Of a DNA stretch of 64,000 nucleotides, positions 39,886-51,545 are shown in pieces. This DNA is from Lateolabrax maculatus (lineage: Eukaryota > Chordata > Actinopteri > Acropomatiformes > Lateolabracidae). The first letter of the stretch is position 1. Each line of letters starts with the position of its first letter. The position numbers were made by a program, and so were the translations under genes. The DNA lies in assembly GCA_031216445.1 (NCBI GenBank), contig CM062206.1, positions 26,618,501-26,682,500 of the forward strand, given 5' to 3'. The notes under the pieces are model-generated. The model was not told the DNA's origin. It saw only the letters and a program-made list of their open reading frames with translations, and ran no database searches.

Positions 39886-42680
39886 CCTACATGCTTCTCC
39901 GCACTTCCATTAGAGCGGTTACCCACCCAAACCCCCATAAAAAATCCTATAGAGACTGTGTCTGTCCCCCGACCACTTCAATTAATTAATTCAAATTCAA
40001 ACAGAAGAGGAGTTACTCGTAAATACTTAATAAAAATTAAAACTACCAGTGTAGTGGTACAACCAAATAAGAGAATTGAATGTGGACTCTTAAACATTAC
40101 ATCTCTGTCTTCTAAAGCTGTTTTAGTCAATGATTTAATATCTGACTATCATATGGATATATTTTGTCTGACTGAAACTTAGCTGTGTCAGGAAGAATAT
40201 GTTAGCCTGAATGAGTCCACTCCTCCTAGTCATATTAATACTCACATTCCTCGAGGCACTGGCCGAGGAGGTGGAGTTGCAGCCATCTTCGACTCTAGCT
40301 TACAAATCAACCCTAAACCTAAATTTAGTTTTAACTCATTCGAAAGTCTTGTTCTTAGTCTATCACACCCAATGTGGAAAACTGTACAGCCAATTCTATT
40401 TGTCATAGTGTACCGCGCTCCTGGTCCGTATTCTGAATTTTTAGCAGAATTCTCAGAGTTTTTAACAAGTTTAGTCCTCAAAACAGATAGTCATTATTGT
40501 AGGTGATTTTAATATTCACGTGGATGTTGATAATGATAGCCGATGTTGATAGTTTTGCGTTTATCTCACTATTAGATTCGATTGGTTTCTGTCAGAGTGT
40601 AAACAAACCCACTCATTGTTTTAACCACACCCTTGATCTTGTTCTGTCATATGGAATCGAAATTGAAGATTTAATAGTCTTCCCACAAAATCCTGTCTTA
40701 TCAGACCATTATTTAATAACTTTTGAATTTGTCTTACTGGACTATAGGCCATTAGGCAAACATTCCTTCAGTAGATGCCTGTCTGATAGTGCTGTAGCTA
40801 AATTTAAAGAAGTGATTCCATCGGCATTTAATTCCATGCCATGTCTGAATATAACGGAGGACTCCTGTGCTAACTTTAGTCTCTCCCAAATTGATCATCT
40901 GGTTGATAATGCTGCAGGCTCACTGCAAACGACTCTCAATTCTATTGCCCCTATCAAAAAGAAGATAATAAAACAAAAGAGGTAATATCTATTAATAATT
41001 AATTAATATTAAAAGAAACATTGCGAAAATTAGAAAGGAAATGGCGTTCCACCAAACTGGAGGAATCTCATTTAGTTTGGCAAGATAGTCTTAGAACATA
41101 CAGGAAGGCCCTCCGTAATGCCTTAGGAGCCTATTACTCCTCACTAATAGAGGAACATAAGAACCACCCCAGGTTTCTTTTCAGCACTGTAGCCAGGCAG
41201 ACACAGAGTCAGAGCTCTGTTGAGCCATGTATTCCCAGAGCGCTCAGTAGTAATAACTTCATGAGCTTTTTTGATGATAAAATTCTAACTATGAGAGAAA
41301 AAATTCATCATCTTGTGCTCTCAGCCAGTTCAGATATATCTTTGAGTACAGGAACCTCAGAAGCAGCTGTAGAACCAGATTTATATTTAGACTGTTTATC
41401 TCCAATTGGCCTTCACCAACTAACTTCAATGATTTTTTCATCTAAACCAACAACCTGCTTCTTTGACCCCATCCCAACTAGGCTGCTTAAAGAAGTTTTA
41501 CCCTTAGTTAGCACTTCTTTACTAGACATGATCAATCTGTCTTTATTAACAGGCTATGTACCACAGTCCTTCAAAGTAGCTGTAATTAAACCTCTTCTTA
41601 AAAAGCCTACGCTTGATCCAGGGGTTTTAGCCAATTATAGACCTATATCTAACCTTCCCTTTCTCTCCAAAATCCTTATGGAAAGCGGTCGTTAATCAGT
41701 TATGTGACTTTCTAAACAGCAATAGTTCATTTGAGGATTTTCAGTCAGGATTTAGGGAGCATCATAGCACAGAGACAGCACTGGTGAAAGTGACAAATGA
41801 CCTTTTGATTGCATCAGACAAAGGATTTGTCTCTGTACTTGTTCTGTTAGATCTTAGTGCTGCTTTCGATACCATTAACCATTGTATCCTATTACAGAGA
41901 CTGGAGCATTTGATTGGCGTCAAAGGACCCGCACTAAGCTGGTTTCAGTCGTATTTATCAGATAGATTTGTTTGTCCATGTAAAAGATGAATCCTCCGTG
42001 CACACGGAAGTTAGTCACGGAGTTCCACAAGGTTCGGTGCTTGGACCACTTTTATTCACCTTGTATATGTTTCCTTTAGGCAATATTATTAGGAAACACT
42101 CCATAAATTTTCACTGCTGTGCAGATGATACTCAATTATACTTATCGATAAAGCCAGATGAAACCGGTAAGTTAGCCAAGCTTCAGTCATGTATTAAGGA
42201 CATAAAAGACTGGATGCCCTGCAATATTCTGCTGTTAAACTCAGACAAAACTGAAGTTATTGTTCTGGGTCCTAAACACCTGCGAGATGCTCTATCTATA
42301 GATATAGTTACTCTAGATGGCCTGGCCTCTAGCAGAGCTGTAAGGAATCTAGGACATGTCCTTTAATACCCATATAAAACAGACTTCAAGGACTGCCTTC
42401 TTCCACTTACGTAACATTATAAAAATCAGGCATATCCAGTCTCAAAAAAGATGCAGAAAAACTAGTCCATGCATTTGTTACTTCTAGGTTTGATTGTTGT
42501 AATTCTTTATTATCGGGCTGCCCCAATAAGTCTCCAAAGACTCTCCAGCTGATCCAGAATGCAGCTGCACGTGTACTGACAGGAACTAACAAAAGAGAAC
42601 ATGTTGTTTAAGAGTATGCTAAACACGTTCCTTTTTGATAAAGCTTATAGTTAGGGCTGGGCAAATAAAATTGACTTGAC
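39886..42680 (+). mobile_element. L2-clade LINE, copy 2, nearly full length but frameshifted
   Basis: Same start as copy 1 (CTACATGCTTCTCCGC) and an L2-type tail AATAAAATTGACTTGAC at 42664-42680. The endonuclease region (40503-40985) has LSDHYLITFEF. The RT region has IPTRLLKEVLPL, DLSAAFDTINH, HGVPQGSVLGPLLF and CADDTQLY. The last has Cys in place of the Tyr of the usual YADD. At least four frame breaks or stops split it, so it cannot move on its own. Confidence 0.9.
41021..42366 (+). pseudogene. L2 LINE reverse transcriptase, broken in three frames
   Basis: Pieces at 41021-41695, 41784-41990 and 41968-42366 carry successive RT blocks. CADD is at about 42118-42129. The end lacks part of the C-terminal domain: the sequence jumps from NLGHVL to the 3' region, with AAARVLTGT readable near 42561. 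Confidence 0.85.
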
Positions 42681-42757
42681 ACTCACGGACAGAACATTTA
42701 TCACTACTGTCACCACTGAAAATTGGTGGCTTCTTAACATCCGACTGCATGACAAGT

Positions 42758-42860
42758 TTCAGCAGTGAGTATGGAGCAGGAACATGGGGGAGGCAGTAGC
42801 TGGGCTGCAGTCACAGATCCAGACTCTACAGCTCCAGAGGGAGAAATACCTGCAGAAAGT
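42758..42860 (+). repeat. dispersed repeat shared with 53596-53698
   Basis: Both copies contain GTGGAGCAGGAACATGGG-like text, then CACAGATCCAGA, TCTACAGCTCCAGAG and ACCTGCAGAAAGTG in the same order. Family unknown. Confidence 0.75.
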
Positions 42861-43126
42861 GAGAAGGCAAAAAAAGCACAAAAACGGTGGTCAGAGACCC
42901 CTGACTTCACATGTCACACACACTACGTGGACTCAAGAACATGCTTCCCACAGTCGCTGCTCCCCCCACCCCCAACTCCCTTCTGTTGCGTTTTTTTTAA
43001 ATTGTGCTGGAGGGAGACACTATCAGAATTTGAGAGCGCAGTTACACTTTAAGTTGCCATGTAGTTTGTGTGTGGCAGTCTAGATTGGTGAATGTCTATA
43101 CACCTGTTTTTGGCCCATGTGGGTGG

Positions 43127-43583
43127 TACTGTCAGCGTTTAATCACGGAAAGGACCCAGTTGCAGACCAAACTCTCAGAAGGCAAAAAGGTTTTATTTCC
43201 AGCGATGAAAAACAACCAAAAAAAAACTCTTCCCACTCGGCCAGGAATACAGGAGCAGGGTACAGAGACAACTCAAAAAAAAAAAAACTAGAGACGCAAT
43301 AGGTTTCTCAGACACAAAGACAACTAACGAAATCTAAGACAACATCTAAGACAAGGACCTGACAGAGGACAAAGGGAACTAAGGAAAATATATGCACAAG
43401 GACTAATGGGAAATGAGACACAGCTGGGGTGGGCAGGCAGGTAGCAGGAAAAGGGGTGAGACATAAGGGTTGCGCAAATGAGGGCTAGACAAGACACAGG
43501 TGTGCGGGAAAAACAAGGGAACACAGGGAGACGAGAGGAAAAACAAAAACAAAAACATAGCAGTCACGGCTGGGCTGTGACAG
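43127..43583. mobile_element. probable non-autonomous element with CTGTCA ends
   Basis: Starts GTACTGTCAGCGTTTAATCA and ends GGGCTGTGACAGGTAC. Between are CACGGAAAGGACCCAGTTGC and many ACAAGG/ACAGGG words typical of a teleost repeat. Ends are only partly inverted, so the boundaries are tentative. Confidence 0.45.
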
Positions 43584-44067
43584 GTACCTTGAAGGAGAGT
43601 CTAGATAAATTGGTGATAATAAAGATTATTTTCTATTACTCTTGGGTTCCTCCTCCTTTAATTGTGTTCACAGTAGAAATGTTCTGGGGGCGGGCTTTCA
43701 ACACTCACATCTAAGGCAAGGTTTATTACAGTTTTTATGCTGCCCTCGCATATGCGTCACACTGCATAGCTAACATTAGACTCAGTAGACTGTACTTTGT
43801 GTTTGAGCATGATTTGATGAGGCTTAGGTTGTAAAACTGCAAGTACAAACACAAGAATACATAACATGTAACAGTATTACACTTTCCTTCTTCACAGTTT
43901 TCCCAATAACGTAAGCAATTGCCTTTGTAATTTAAATATGAAATATGCGTTAACAATGTGTTAACTTAGAAAGTAGCCTATGCTAGTAATTAGCTTAGGT
44001 GGTTAGCTCAGTAGCTAGTGAGGTGTCTGAGCTGAAAGATGTCTCTGCCATGTGTGTCTAATGTTTA

Positions 44068-45299
44068 TGTGGCAACACGAGGATGCAAATTAATTTAAAA
44101 AAATCATTTAACTAACACCAAAAATTAGGAAAAGACCGACAACGCCACCTGGGGAATTTCACCCCAGGAAATAATTTAGTAGAGCACCAGGCACACAGGT
44201 AATTATACTCTTTTTAAGGCAAGAGACGCAGTTCACCAAAACTTAGAAAAAATACAATTTTATTTTAAATAGTTTAAAAAATGATTTAAAATTTCATTCA
44301 TCCCAAAAGAAAATTAAATAAGGAAAATCAATTAAGGGGGCTGGAGCTGAATGGATGGACAAGGCTAGGTGCAAGGGGGGGAACCCACCAAATTAAGAAA
44401 AAACAACTAAACCGCCCAACATACGTGACCCACAAACACTCAAAGTGAGGAACCTGCTTCCCAAGACACAGCAGACAAAAAGGGGGGATACCACTACCCA
44501 GGGACCAGCACCGCTACCACCAGTCTCCAGTAACTAAAAAAGAAAGAAACAAATTATAATGCAAAATTATAATAAGCTAAACACCCATTACACACACGGG
44601 ACCAAGCCCTGGTTAAAACACAGGCAGTGTGGAGAAAACAATGTTTCTGAGGGAGGTAAAGCTTCAGCAGAGTCAACACAGCAAAGACAAAGCTTTCCCG
44701 GAGGCGGAGCTTCAGCAGAGACAAAGCATCGGAGACGAAGTTTTGTCCGGAAACAAAACAGCAGCGACCCCAGTCAGCTGGTCACAGCAACTCCTAATTA
44801 CAGGAAAAAATGCTGTTAACATTACTCTAAAATACTGTGGTTGCTTGTGTATACTAAAACACACATACCTGTTTCAGAACACACGCACAGGAGGAGGGAG
44901 GAAGAGAGGACACTGGCTGTAGCTGGCGTTTACCTGCGACCACACTAGTGTTAGCCATCAGACAGCATCAACAACGCCAAGAAAAAGGGACACTTACCAA
45001 ACAAATACGCAGCTGCACATAAGGGAGCATGGAGCAGCACGCATACAGTTGCCCTACAACCACACAAAATGCTGTGAGACACAGAAAAACCCAAGCGTCC
45101 AAATGTGCTGAAGCAGCGGACAGCCATACCTGTTGAGCCAACCAACCTTGGCCCAAAAATGACACACCAATGACAGAGGCGCAAGAGGAAGAACCAGCAG
45201 AGGAGGATGGCCTTTATACTGGCCCACCTAATGACAGCCACCTGGTGCTAATTACGAGCCAAGGCAGTAATTAACAGATGCCACCTCTATGCTGCTACA
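44068..45299 (-). repeat. 3' LTR of the younger Gypsy element
   Basis: On the minus strand it begins TGTAGCAGCATAGAGGTG and is proposed to end at GTTGCCACA, about 1.23 kb. It carries a TATA box in GGCCAGTATAAAGGCC (about 45208-45223) and a minus-strand AATAAA near 44263-44268. The start is supported by the 5' LTR match; the low-coordinate end is inferred from the TTTA flank. Confidence 0.6.
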
Positions 45300-45361
45300 T
45301 TCTACCCTGGCTTCTTGGATCGTCGCCCCGACGATTGACAAAGTAAGGCTAGTACAACAAG

Positions 45362-46093
45362 CTAACTCCAAGGCCTAAATAGTGCAGCAACTGCGTTAGA
45401 CACAGGGCCAGGAGGATTAACACCTCCTCGCTCAGCCCCCCCTGCAGGCTGTGGGAGGTGGTGGACGTTAGGGTGATAACCTGCAGTTGACCTAACGGTC
45501 CGACGGACAGCAGCTTCTTCTAAAACAGGGAGAGAAGAAGAACCTATCACCGGATCCGCAGACGAAGATGGCACAACAGGGACCAAGTCAAATGATGGAA
45601 CCAGCTGCCGAGGAGTGGTTTGAGTCACTGCTTCAGCCTGAACAGGAGTGGGCAACGGGTTCTCAGATCCCAAGACCAACCAACCACCATCGAAAGACAG
45701 CTCGTCCTCTGACTGAGGCTGCGCCGGAGGAGGCGGAGAGGGAACGGTGGCAGCACCACCTGGAGAACTGACCCCTAACACAGCCTTCAGCAGAGATCGA
45801 TGGACCTGTCTGGCTCTGGTTGGGTCATCCCTAGGGGCGATGGTGTAAACTGATCCCCCTTCCCTCGGTGCCCTTAAGACACGATACATGACCGAGGCCT
45901 ACTGATCCTGGATCTTGTGGCGCCCCCGTATACCAAGGTCTTGCAACCATACCAACTGGCCCTCTTTCAAGGAAACACCTCGGACATGTTGGTCATGGTT
46001 CTTACGGCGCTCTGCAGCAGCCCTCAACTGGTCACGAGCTCTCTCAAACGCCATCTGCAAGCGAGTCTGGTGCTCCTGAACCCACTCATGCAC
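45362..46093 (-). pseudogene. Gypsy pol C-terminal region, frame-broken
   Basis: Two frames (45899-46093 and 45362-45889) continue the integrase: QTRLQMAFERARDQLR and EGQLVWLQDLG, then MYRVLRAPREGGSVYTI with a proline-rich tail. They are out of frame with the main pol frame. Confidence 0.75.
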
Positions 46094-48903
46094 ATAGCCA
46101 CCAACAGGATCCTGGACTCCTGACCAAACATCAGAAGGAAAGGAGACTCACCAGTTGTCTGATGCGGGGTGGTATTATAGGCATAAAGGACCTGGGGCAG
46201 ACAGGAAGTCCAGTCCCGCTTTCGGGACACGGGCAATGTACGCAGCAGGTCGTGGAGGGTTCTATTGAAGCGCTCACATTGTCCATTCCCAGAAGGATGG
46301 TATGGCATGGTACGAGACTTCTCGATACCATAGAGGCCACACAGCTGCTGAATGAGGGAGCCCTCAAAACTTCGCCCCTGGTCTGAGTGTATCTGGGCTG
46401 GAACACCGAATCTCAAAAACCACTCAGAAACCAGGACTTGAGCTACAGTGGCAGCTCGCTGATCACGGGTAGGGACAGCCCAGGTGTATTTACTAAAAAC
46501 GTCAGTCATGACAAGAACGTTTTCCATCCCATTATGGCTAGGCTCCAGAATAGTAAAATCAATGGCCAGAATCTCATTAGGCCGAGAAGCCAAAAGGTGT
46601 CCCATGTAACTACGAGTGGCTGGTTGACTCACCTTGGCCACCTGACACCTCTCACATGCCTGACACCACTGCATTACCTCAGCAGACATCCCTGGCCAGT
46701 AGCACCGCTGCCGTAAAAGCTCCAGGGTCCTCTCAACCCCCTGATGACCATGCCCCTGGTGGACTTCAGTCAGCACCTCTGTTTTTAACGCCGCTGGCAA
46801 CAACACCTGAAACACCACCTCGGCCCCATCTGGCCTGAAAACCTGGCGATACAACACGCCACTCCTCTCAACCAGCCGATCCCACTGCCGAAGCAAGACC
46901 AAGGCTGCTTGCGATACCTGCTTCCGCTCCTCTCTATCTGGAAGCTGTTTACGTGTCCAGAAAACCAACACTTCCCGAATAACGGGATCAGTGTGCTGGA
47001 GCATGGCAAGGTCAGATGGAGGATGATGGGGCAAGGCTGCCACAGTGGCTTGTGTCGCCTCTACCTTGTCCACCTGCAGGGCCTGCCGCAAGGGTTGAGG
47101 GAGTAGTGTGCCACGGACCATGGTTTGCATATCCTGTGCCTCAGGGGGATGCCGACGAGACAGAGCATCAGCATTCTTATTGCTGCGGCCCAAGCGGTAC
47201 TTTATTTCAAAGTCAAAGGAAGCAAGTTGGGCTGCCCAACGTTGTTCGGTGGCCCCGAGCTTGGCAGATGACAAGTGGCTCAAGGGGTTGTTGTCAGTAT
47301 AAACAACACATTTGTGGCCCAACAGATACTCCCTGAACTTGTCAGTCATGGCCCACTTGAGTGCCAAAAACTCCATGGAGCTATAGTTGTGCATGTTGCG
47401 CTCCGTGGGCCTCAAACCACGGCTCGCATAGGCTATGGGCCTAACCTTACCATCCTGTTTTTGTGACAGGATGGCTCCAAGACCACCATAGCTGGCATCC
47501 ACCTCCAAAATAAATGGGAGGGTGAAGTCAGCATAGGCTAGCACAGGTGCAGATATGAGTCTGGCTTTCAATGCCTCAAAGCTATGGTGACACTCTATTG
47601 TCCAGTGACCAGAGACTACGGCCTCTACCCGCTTGGACTTGTGACTTGCCAGCTCTGCCACCAGCTTATGCAGGGGTGCAGCCAACTTTGCAAAACCCTC
47701 TACAAAGCGGCGGTAATAGCTGGCAAAACCAAGAAAGGAGCGCAGCTCGGAGAGAGTGGTAGGAGATTGCCAGCGGGAGACTGCTTCAACCTTGCTGGGA
47801 TCTGTGGAGACACCTTGGTCGGAAATGACATGTCCCAAATAACGCACTTCCTGCTGGAAGAAGGCGCACTTATTGAGTTTCACCTTTAGCCCTTCGTGCT
47901 GCAAACGCCCCAGCACCACACCCAACCTCTCCAGATGTTGTTCAATGGTAGAGGAGAAGCCCACAATGTCATCCAGGTAGAGCAGCAGGGACTGGCACTG
48001 CTGGTCACCAAAGATCCGCTGCATCAACCTCTGGAAGGTGCTGGGAGCATTGCAAAGCCCTAAGGGCATGCGGTTCCACTCAAAAAGACCAAAAGGGGTA
48101 CAAAAAGCTGTCTTAAAACGGTCAGACTCCGCCATGGGGACCTGGTTGTACCCACTAGCAAGGTCCATGGTGGAGAACCAACGAGCTCCGGTCAAGGCAT
48201 CTAAGGACTCGTCAATGTGGGGCAATGGAAAGGCGTCCTTCCTGGTTTTTCTGTTAAGGAGCCTGTAGTCCACGCACATACGAAGACTGCCATCCTTCTT
48301 TTTAACCAGCACAATTGGAGAAGCATAGGGACTGCTGCTCTCCCTAATCACCTGTGCACTGAGCAGCTGATTAATGTGGTCTTTAACAACCTCATACTCG
48401 GATGGGGGAATCCGGCGATACCGCTGCCGCACAGGGACCTCGTCTAAGAGTGGGATCTCGTGGGAAATCAGGTCAGTACAACCTAGGTCCCCATCATGGG
48501 CTGAAAATACGGACGCAAACTGACCCAAAAGCGCTCTCACCTTGCCCTGTGCTTCTACTGGCAAATGACCCAACTCCAAGCCTGCTAGCTGATCCTGCAC
48601 TGGTGGTGCAACAGACACTGTAGCCACCACAGGTGGCACCTCAGTGACACCGGCAGGTAAACTTACCACCCGTACCTCCTCTAAGGTCCCAACAACAGCA
48701 TGGAGTAGAGCAGCACATCTAAGGAACCTACATTGACAATGGGGATGTAGGCTGTGCCCCGTACCACTGGCACCAGGGCAGGAGAAGCCAAAAGGCCAGC
48801 AGGCAGGCCAGAGTCTAGGGGCTGAAACAGCACCGTAGTGCCAGAGTACTGCTCTGAGCATGTGGCCGCGACGATCTTCATCACGCCACCTGGGATACGA
48901 CAA
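46024..48903 (-). CDS. Gypsy pol: reverse transcriptase, RNase H, integrase (959 codons)
   Basis: A long uninterrupted frame. RT: RMCVDYRLLNRKT, STMDLASGYNQVPM, PLGLCNAPSTFQRLM and YLDD (47968-47979). RNase H: ILEVDASYGGLGAILSQ, PIAYASRGLRPTERN and VVYTDNNPL. Integrase: the HHCC zinc motif (HQGHGHQGVERTL, CQACERCQ), then DFTILEPS, HSDQGRSFEG and GNGQCERFNRTLHD. All catalytic residues look intact. The first methionine is not the true start, because in this family pol is made as part of a gag-pol product. After integrase the frame runs into unrelated residues (frameshift near 46110). Confidence 0.92.
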   Translation of the reverse strand: MSYPRWRDEDRRGHMLRAVLWHYGAVSAPRLWPACWPFGFSCPGASGTGHSLHPHCQCRFLRCAALLHAVVGTLEEVRVVSLPAGVTEVPPVVATVSVAPPVQDQLAGLELGHLPVEAQGKVRALLGQFASVFSAHDGDLGCTDLISHEIPLLDEVPVRQRYRRIPPSEYEVVKDHINQLLSAQVIRESSSPYASPIVLVKKKDGSLRMCVDYRLLNRKTRKDAFPLPHIDESLDALTGARWFSTMDLASGYNQVPMAESDRFKTAFCTPFGLFEWNRMPLGLCNAPSTFQRLMQRIFGDQQCQSLLLYLDDIVGFSSTIEQHLERLGVVLGRLQHEGLKVKLNKCAFFQQEVRYLGHVISDQGVSTDPSKVEAVSRWQSPTTLSELRSFLGFASYYRRFVEGFAKLAAPLHKLVAELASHKSKRVEAVVSGHWTIECHHSFEALKARLISAPVLAYADFTLPFILEVDASYGGLGAILSQKQDGKVRPIAYASRGLRPTERNMHNYSSMEFLALKWAMTDKFREYLLGHKCVVYTDNNPLSHLSSAKLGATEQRWAAQLASFDFEIKYRLGRSNKNADALSRRHPPEAQDMQTMVRGTLLPQPLRQALQVDKVEATQATVAALPHHPPSDLAMLQHTDPVIREVLVFWTRKQLPDREERKQVSQAALVLLRQWDRLVERSGVLYRQVFRPDGAEVVFQVLLPAALKTEVLTEVHQGHGHQGVERTLELLRQRCYWPGMSAEVMQWCQACERCQVAKVSQPATRSYMGHLLASRPNEILAIDFTILEPSHNGMENVLVMTDVFSKYTWAVPTRDQRAATVAQVLVSEWFLRFGVPAQIHSDQGRSFEGSLIQQLCGLYGIEKSRTMPYHPSGNGQCERFNRTLHDLLRTLPVSRKRDWTSCLPQVLYAYNTTPHQTTGESPFLLMFGQESRILLVAMCMSGFRSTRLACRWRLRELVTS

Positions 48904-49345
48904 GCCTTTTTACCACGGACCTTGACCCTCCCGGCTCCCTGATCAATCACAAAACTGGCTTCGTGGCACTTTTGGAAGGCCTGCATGACAAGCTTAGGAG
49001 CCTCAGACACCACTGGCAGATCAAACAAAGCCAAGCCATGCTGCCCAAAGAGTTCCCCATAGCACCTACGGATGACATTCATCCCTAGAACCCCGGGAGC
49101 CTGTGAAGGCACACCACCAGGGGGGTCCTTGACCACCAAAATCCCCCAAGCTGGCAACAGTTTACCACAGAGCTCCACCTCCAACTCTAAGTAACCTATA
49201 TACGGGATGGCCAGGCCATTGGCTGCTCTGAGCTGCAGCCATTAACAAGATTTGAGCCGCTCTTGGCCCCAAGGCTCAAACTGCTGCCGAAAGAGAGACT
49301 CTGATAGTTGACACCATAGACCCTGTATCTACCAGGCATGAGACT
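48681..49345 (-). pseudogene. Gypsy protease region, frame-broken
   Basis: The aspartic protease motif LVDTGSMVS is visible at about 49310-49335 (DTGS at 49318-49329). The frame then changes, and a second frame (48681-49184) carries VELCGKLLPAWGILVVKDPP. Intervening stops separate them. Confidence 0.75.
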
Positions 49346-49455
49346 GCAACCCCTCCCATGAGGACAAGATGACATGAGCTTTGACACTTCCACATTACCT
49401 GAACCTGAGCCAGTAGCTGTCCCCTCCGAACTGTGACTCTGCAGCTCGGCGGGTG

Positions 49456-50022
49456 CTAGTTTCCCGGCCCCTGGGCGGGGTGGAAAGGCCTACTCGGCTG
49501 AGAGGCTGTCAAAGGGGGCTGGGTGCGAGTAGGCACGTGAGCGCCATCACACTCCCTAGCGATGTGACCTGGTTGCTGACATCGCCTACAGATTATAGGA
49601 CCACGAAATGCTGTTCGGCTATACTGCTTAGAACCCTGCAAACGGGAGATGCTCTGAGTCAGTTGGTTCAACTGCTCCTGCTGCAACTTGAGCATTTCCC
49701 TCATCTCCCGCAACTCAGAGGCTTGAGAAGAACTAACACCTACTTGGCCACTGCCCTGGACCACACACTGCGCACCGAAGACAGAAGGGACTGAATGACT
49801 GCGACCCCTAACCCCTCCAGGTGAGCCTTCTCGTTCCCACCTGATCGCCTCACTCCTGGCCTCCATTAAGGTAGCGGTAGGCTGCCGGCACACAAACTGC
49901 TTCAACTCACGGCGCAAGGAACTATTCAAAACGTGCTCAACAAACTGGTCTCTCAAAAGGGCACCGGCATCTGACATGTCAGTGGGGGCGCACTGCTGCA
50001 CCTTCTCCATGAGGCCCATCCC
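49456..50022 (-). pseudogene. Gypsy gag, N-terminally truncated, with zinc knuckle
   Basis: Readable from GMGLMEKVQQCAPTDMS to a CCHC zinc knuckle, CRRCQQPGHIAREC, near the C-terminus; a Gln-rich segment lies between. The upstream part is replaced directly by LTR sequence at about 50022, so the start codon seen in this frame lies in LTR DNA. Confidence 0.82.
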
Positions 50023-50121
50023 AGGAGGATGGCCTTTATACTGGCCCACCTAATGACAGCCACCTGGTGCTAATTACGAGCCAGGGCAGTAATTAACAGA
50101 TGCCACCTCTATGCTGCTACA
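50023..50121 (-). repeat. truncated 5' LTR of the younger Gypsy element
   Basis: Only the first 99 bp of the LTR (TGTAGCAGC... to the TATA region) remain, fused to gag. Confidence 0.85.
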
Positions 50122-51394
50122 TTTAGGTAGGCCTATGTCAAAGGTCTGGCGCCATCCATGATGGATGTCCCTTGGGGGTTGTTTTCCTAAGTTCCAAAGA
50201 GATGAGATCAGTTTTAACATGAACCATATGTTCCACCTTCCCTTTTTGTAAAATAGCCATGTATGGTTATGAGGTTGGCTCTGAGCCTATCCTGACACCA
50301 CACATTAGCTATACCATGAGGCTTTATAAGGTGTAGTTTGAGTGGAAAATGAAGGAGATTCACATTGGCTTTTCACAGGCAATCTTTGGTGCTTGTTTTG
50401 ATGCTGTACTTTTTGTAATAAACCTTTTTATACAACTAAGTCAGTGTCAGCGGAGATTCCTTCATCATCATCACATCATCGCTACAGAAGATACAACACT
50501 AGTTAGCTTGTCTCATAAAACTGGCAACATCCTTTTGAACTGTTTTTGAAGCACATAACTAAATTACAAAGGTAAGTAATAATACTTGTAGGTGTTCCTA
50601 ATTTACAGCAAACACTGACTGGTGTCAGAACAGTATTGATTGATCAATTAGAATATAATTATTATATATTGATTAGGGCTGTCAAGTAAAAATTTCAATC
50701 TAATTACATGATATACTGATTAATCAAATTAATCACATATATCTATTTGCTTGTAAAACCCCCCATTAAGGATATTTCAACTCAAAAACATGACATGACT
50801 AAGGCATAGAACAAAAATATTATCAGAGGGCATTAGAAATCAATACATTGTTTTATTTCCAGTCATTTTTCCAAATACATGTCTTTATCATTGAACACAT
50901 TTTATTTAAATTTTTATTTATTTGACATGCTCATCGCCGAAGCACCAATATGGTGCTTAAAGCTGGGGTGTGGAATGTTTGTCTCCCCCTACTGGCAGTC
51001 ATTCCAGGAAGCAACAAAAATACCCAGTTTGAAACTCAATACAACAGTTGGCCAATGAAAATAAAACCAAGTTAGCCCTCTTGTGTCTAATAAACAAGCT
51101 TGAACAATTAATTACAAAACAAACACGCTAAAAAAATGAACACAAGTTAACTTAATTTGACAGCCTGTGTGTGTGTATAACAACATGCGAGTCAGGAAGT
51201 TAGCGTCTTAGCTCTTGAGTTTAATTACTTTCATGTTTTCTATCACATTGTCATTGTCAAAGGAGTAAACAAACTATAAAAAGAATACACAAATTACTAT
51301 CTTTACAGAATTACTTTTATTATGTACAATAGGTGCTATAAACAAATTTAGATAGAAATAAAAATGTCTGTTTTTACTTTTTAGCCACACTAGC

Positions 51395-51545
51395 TACGTT
51401 TCATTGGTCGGTCAGCCTCAAGTATTGGATGAATTGCCATGAAACTTTGTTCAGATATTAATGGTCCCCAGAGGATGTAGCCTACTGACTGTGGTTATCT
51501 CCCGACTTTTTTCCTTTTAGTGCCACCAGCAGGTTAAAGTTTTCA
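51395..51545 (+). repeat. common teleost dispersed repeat
   Basis: GATGAATTGCCATGAAACTT, then ATTAATGGTCCCCAGAGGAT and AGTGCCACCAGCAGGTTAAA, is a phrase order seen in many fish genomes. Recognised from memory. Confidence 0.55.

Larger units (their letters stand above)
42681..44067. other. repeat-rich spacer between L2 and the younger Gypsy element
   Basis: Contains a 100-bp repeat shared with 53596-53698 and a fish dispersed element at about 43127-43583. I find no gene; the short plus-strand frames here are repeat sequence. Confidence 0.6.
44068..50121 (-). mobile_element. Ty3/Gypsy LTR retrotransposon (younger copy)
   Basis: Minus-strand order: truncated 5' LTR (50023-50121), gag (49456-50022), protease, RT, RNase H, integrase, and 3' LTR (about 44068-45299). 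LTR segments 45201-45301 and 50023-50123 differ at one base in 101. A 4-bp TTTA borders both outer ends (44064-44067 and 50122-50125), a candidate target duplication. The 5' LTR lost everything downstream of its TATA region together with the primer-binding site and gag start, so the copy cannot be autonomous. Confidence 0.85.

Noticed and set aside
46131..48623. Many plus-strand and alternative frames across the Gypsy pol
   Set aside because: Shadows of the 959-codon pol frame, with no independent homology.
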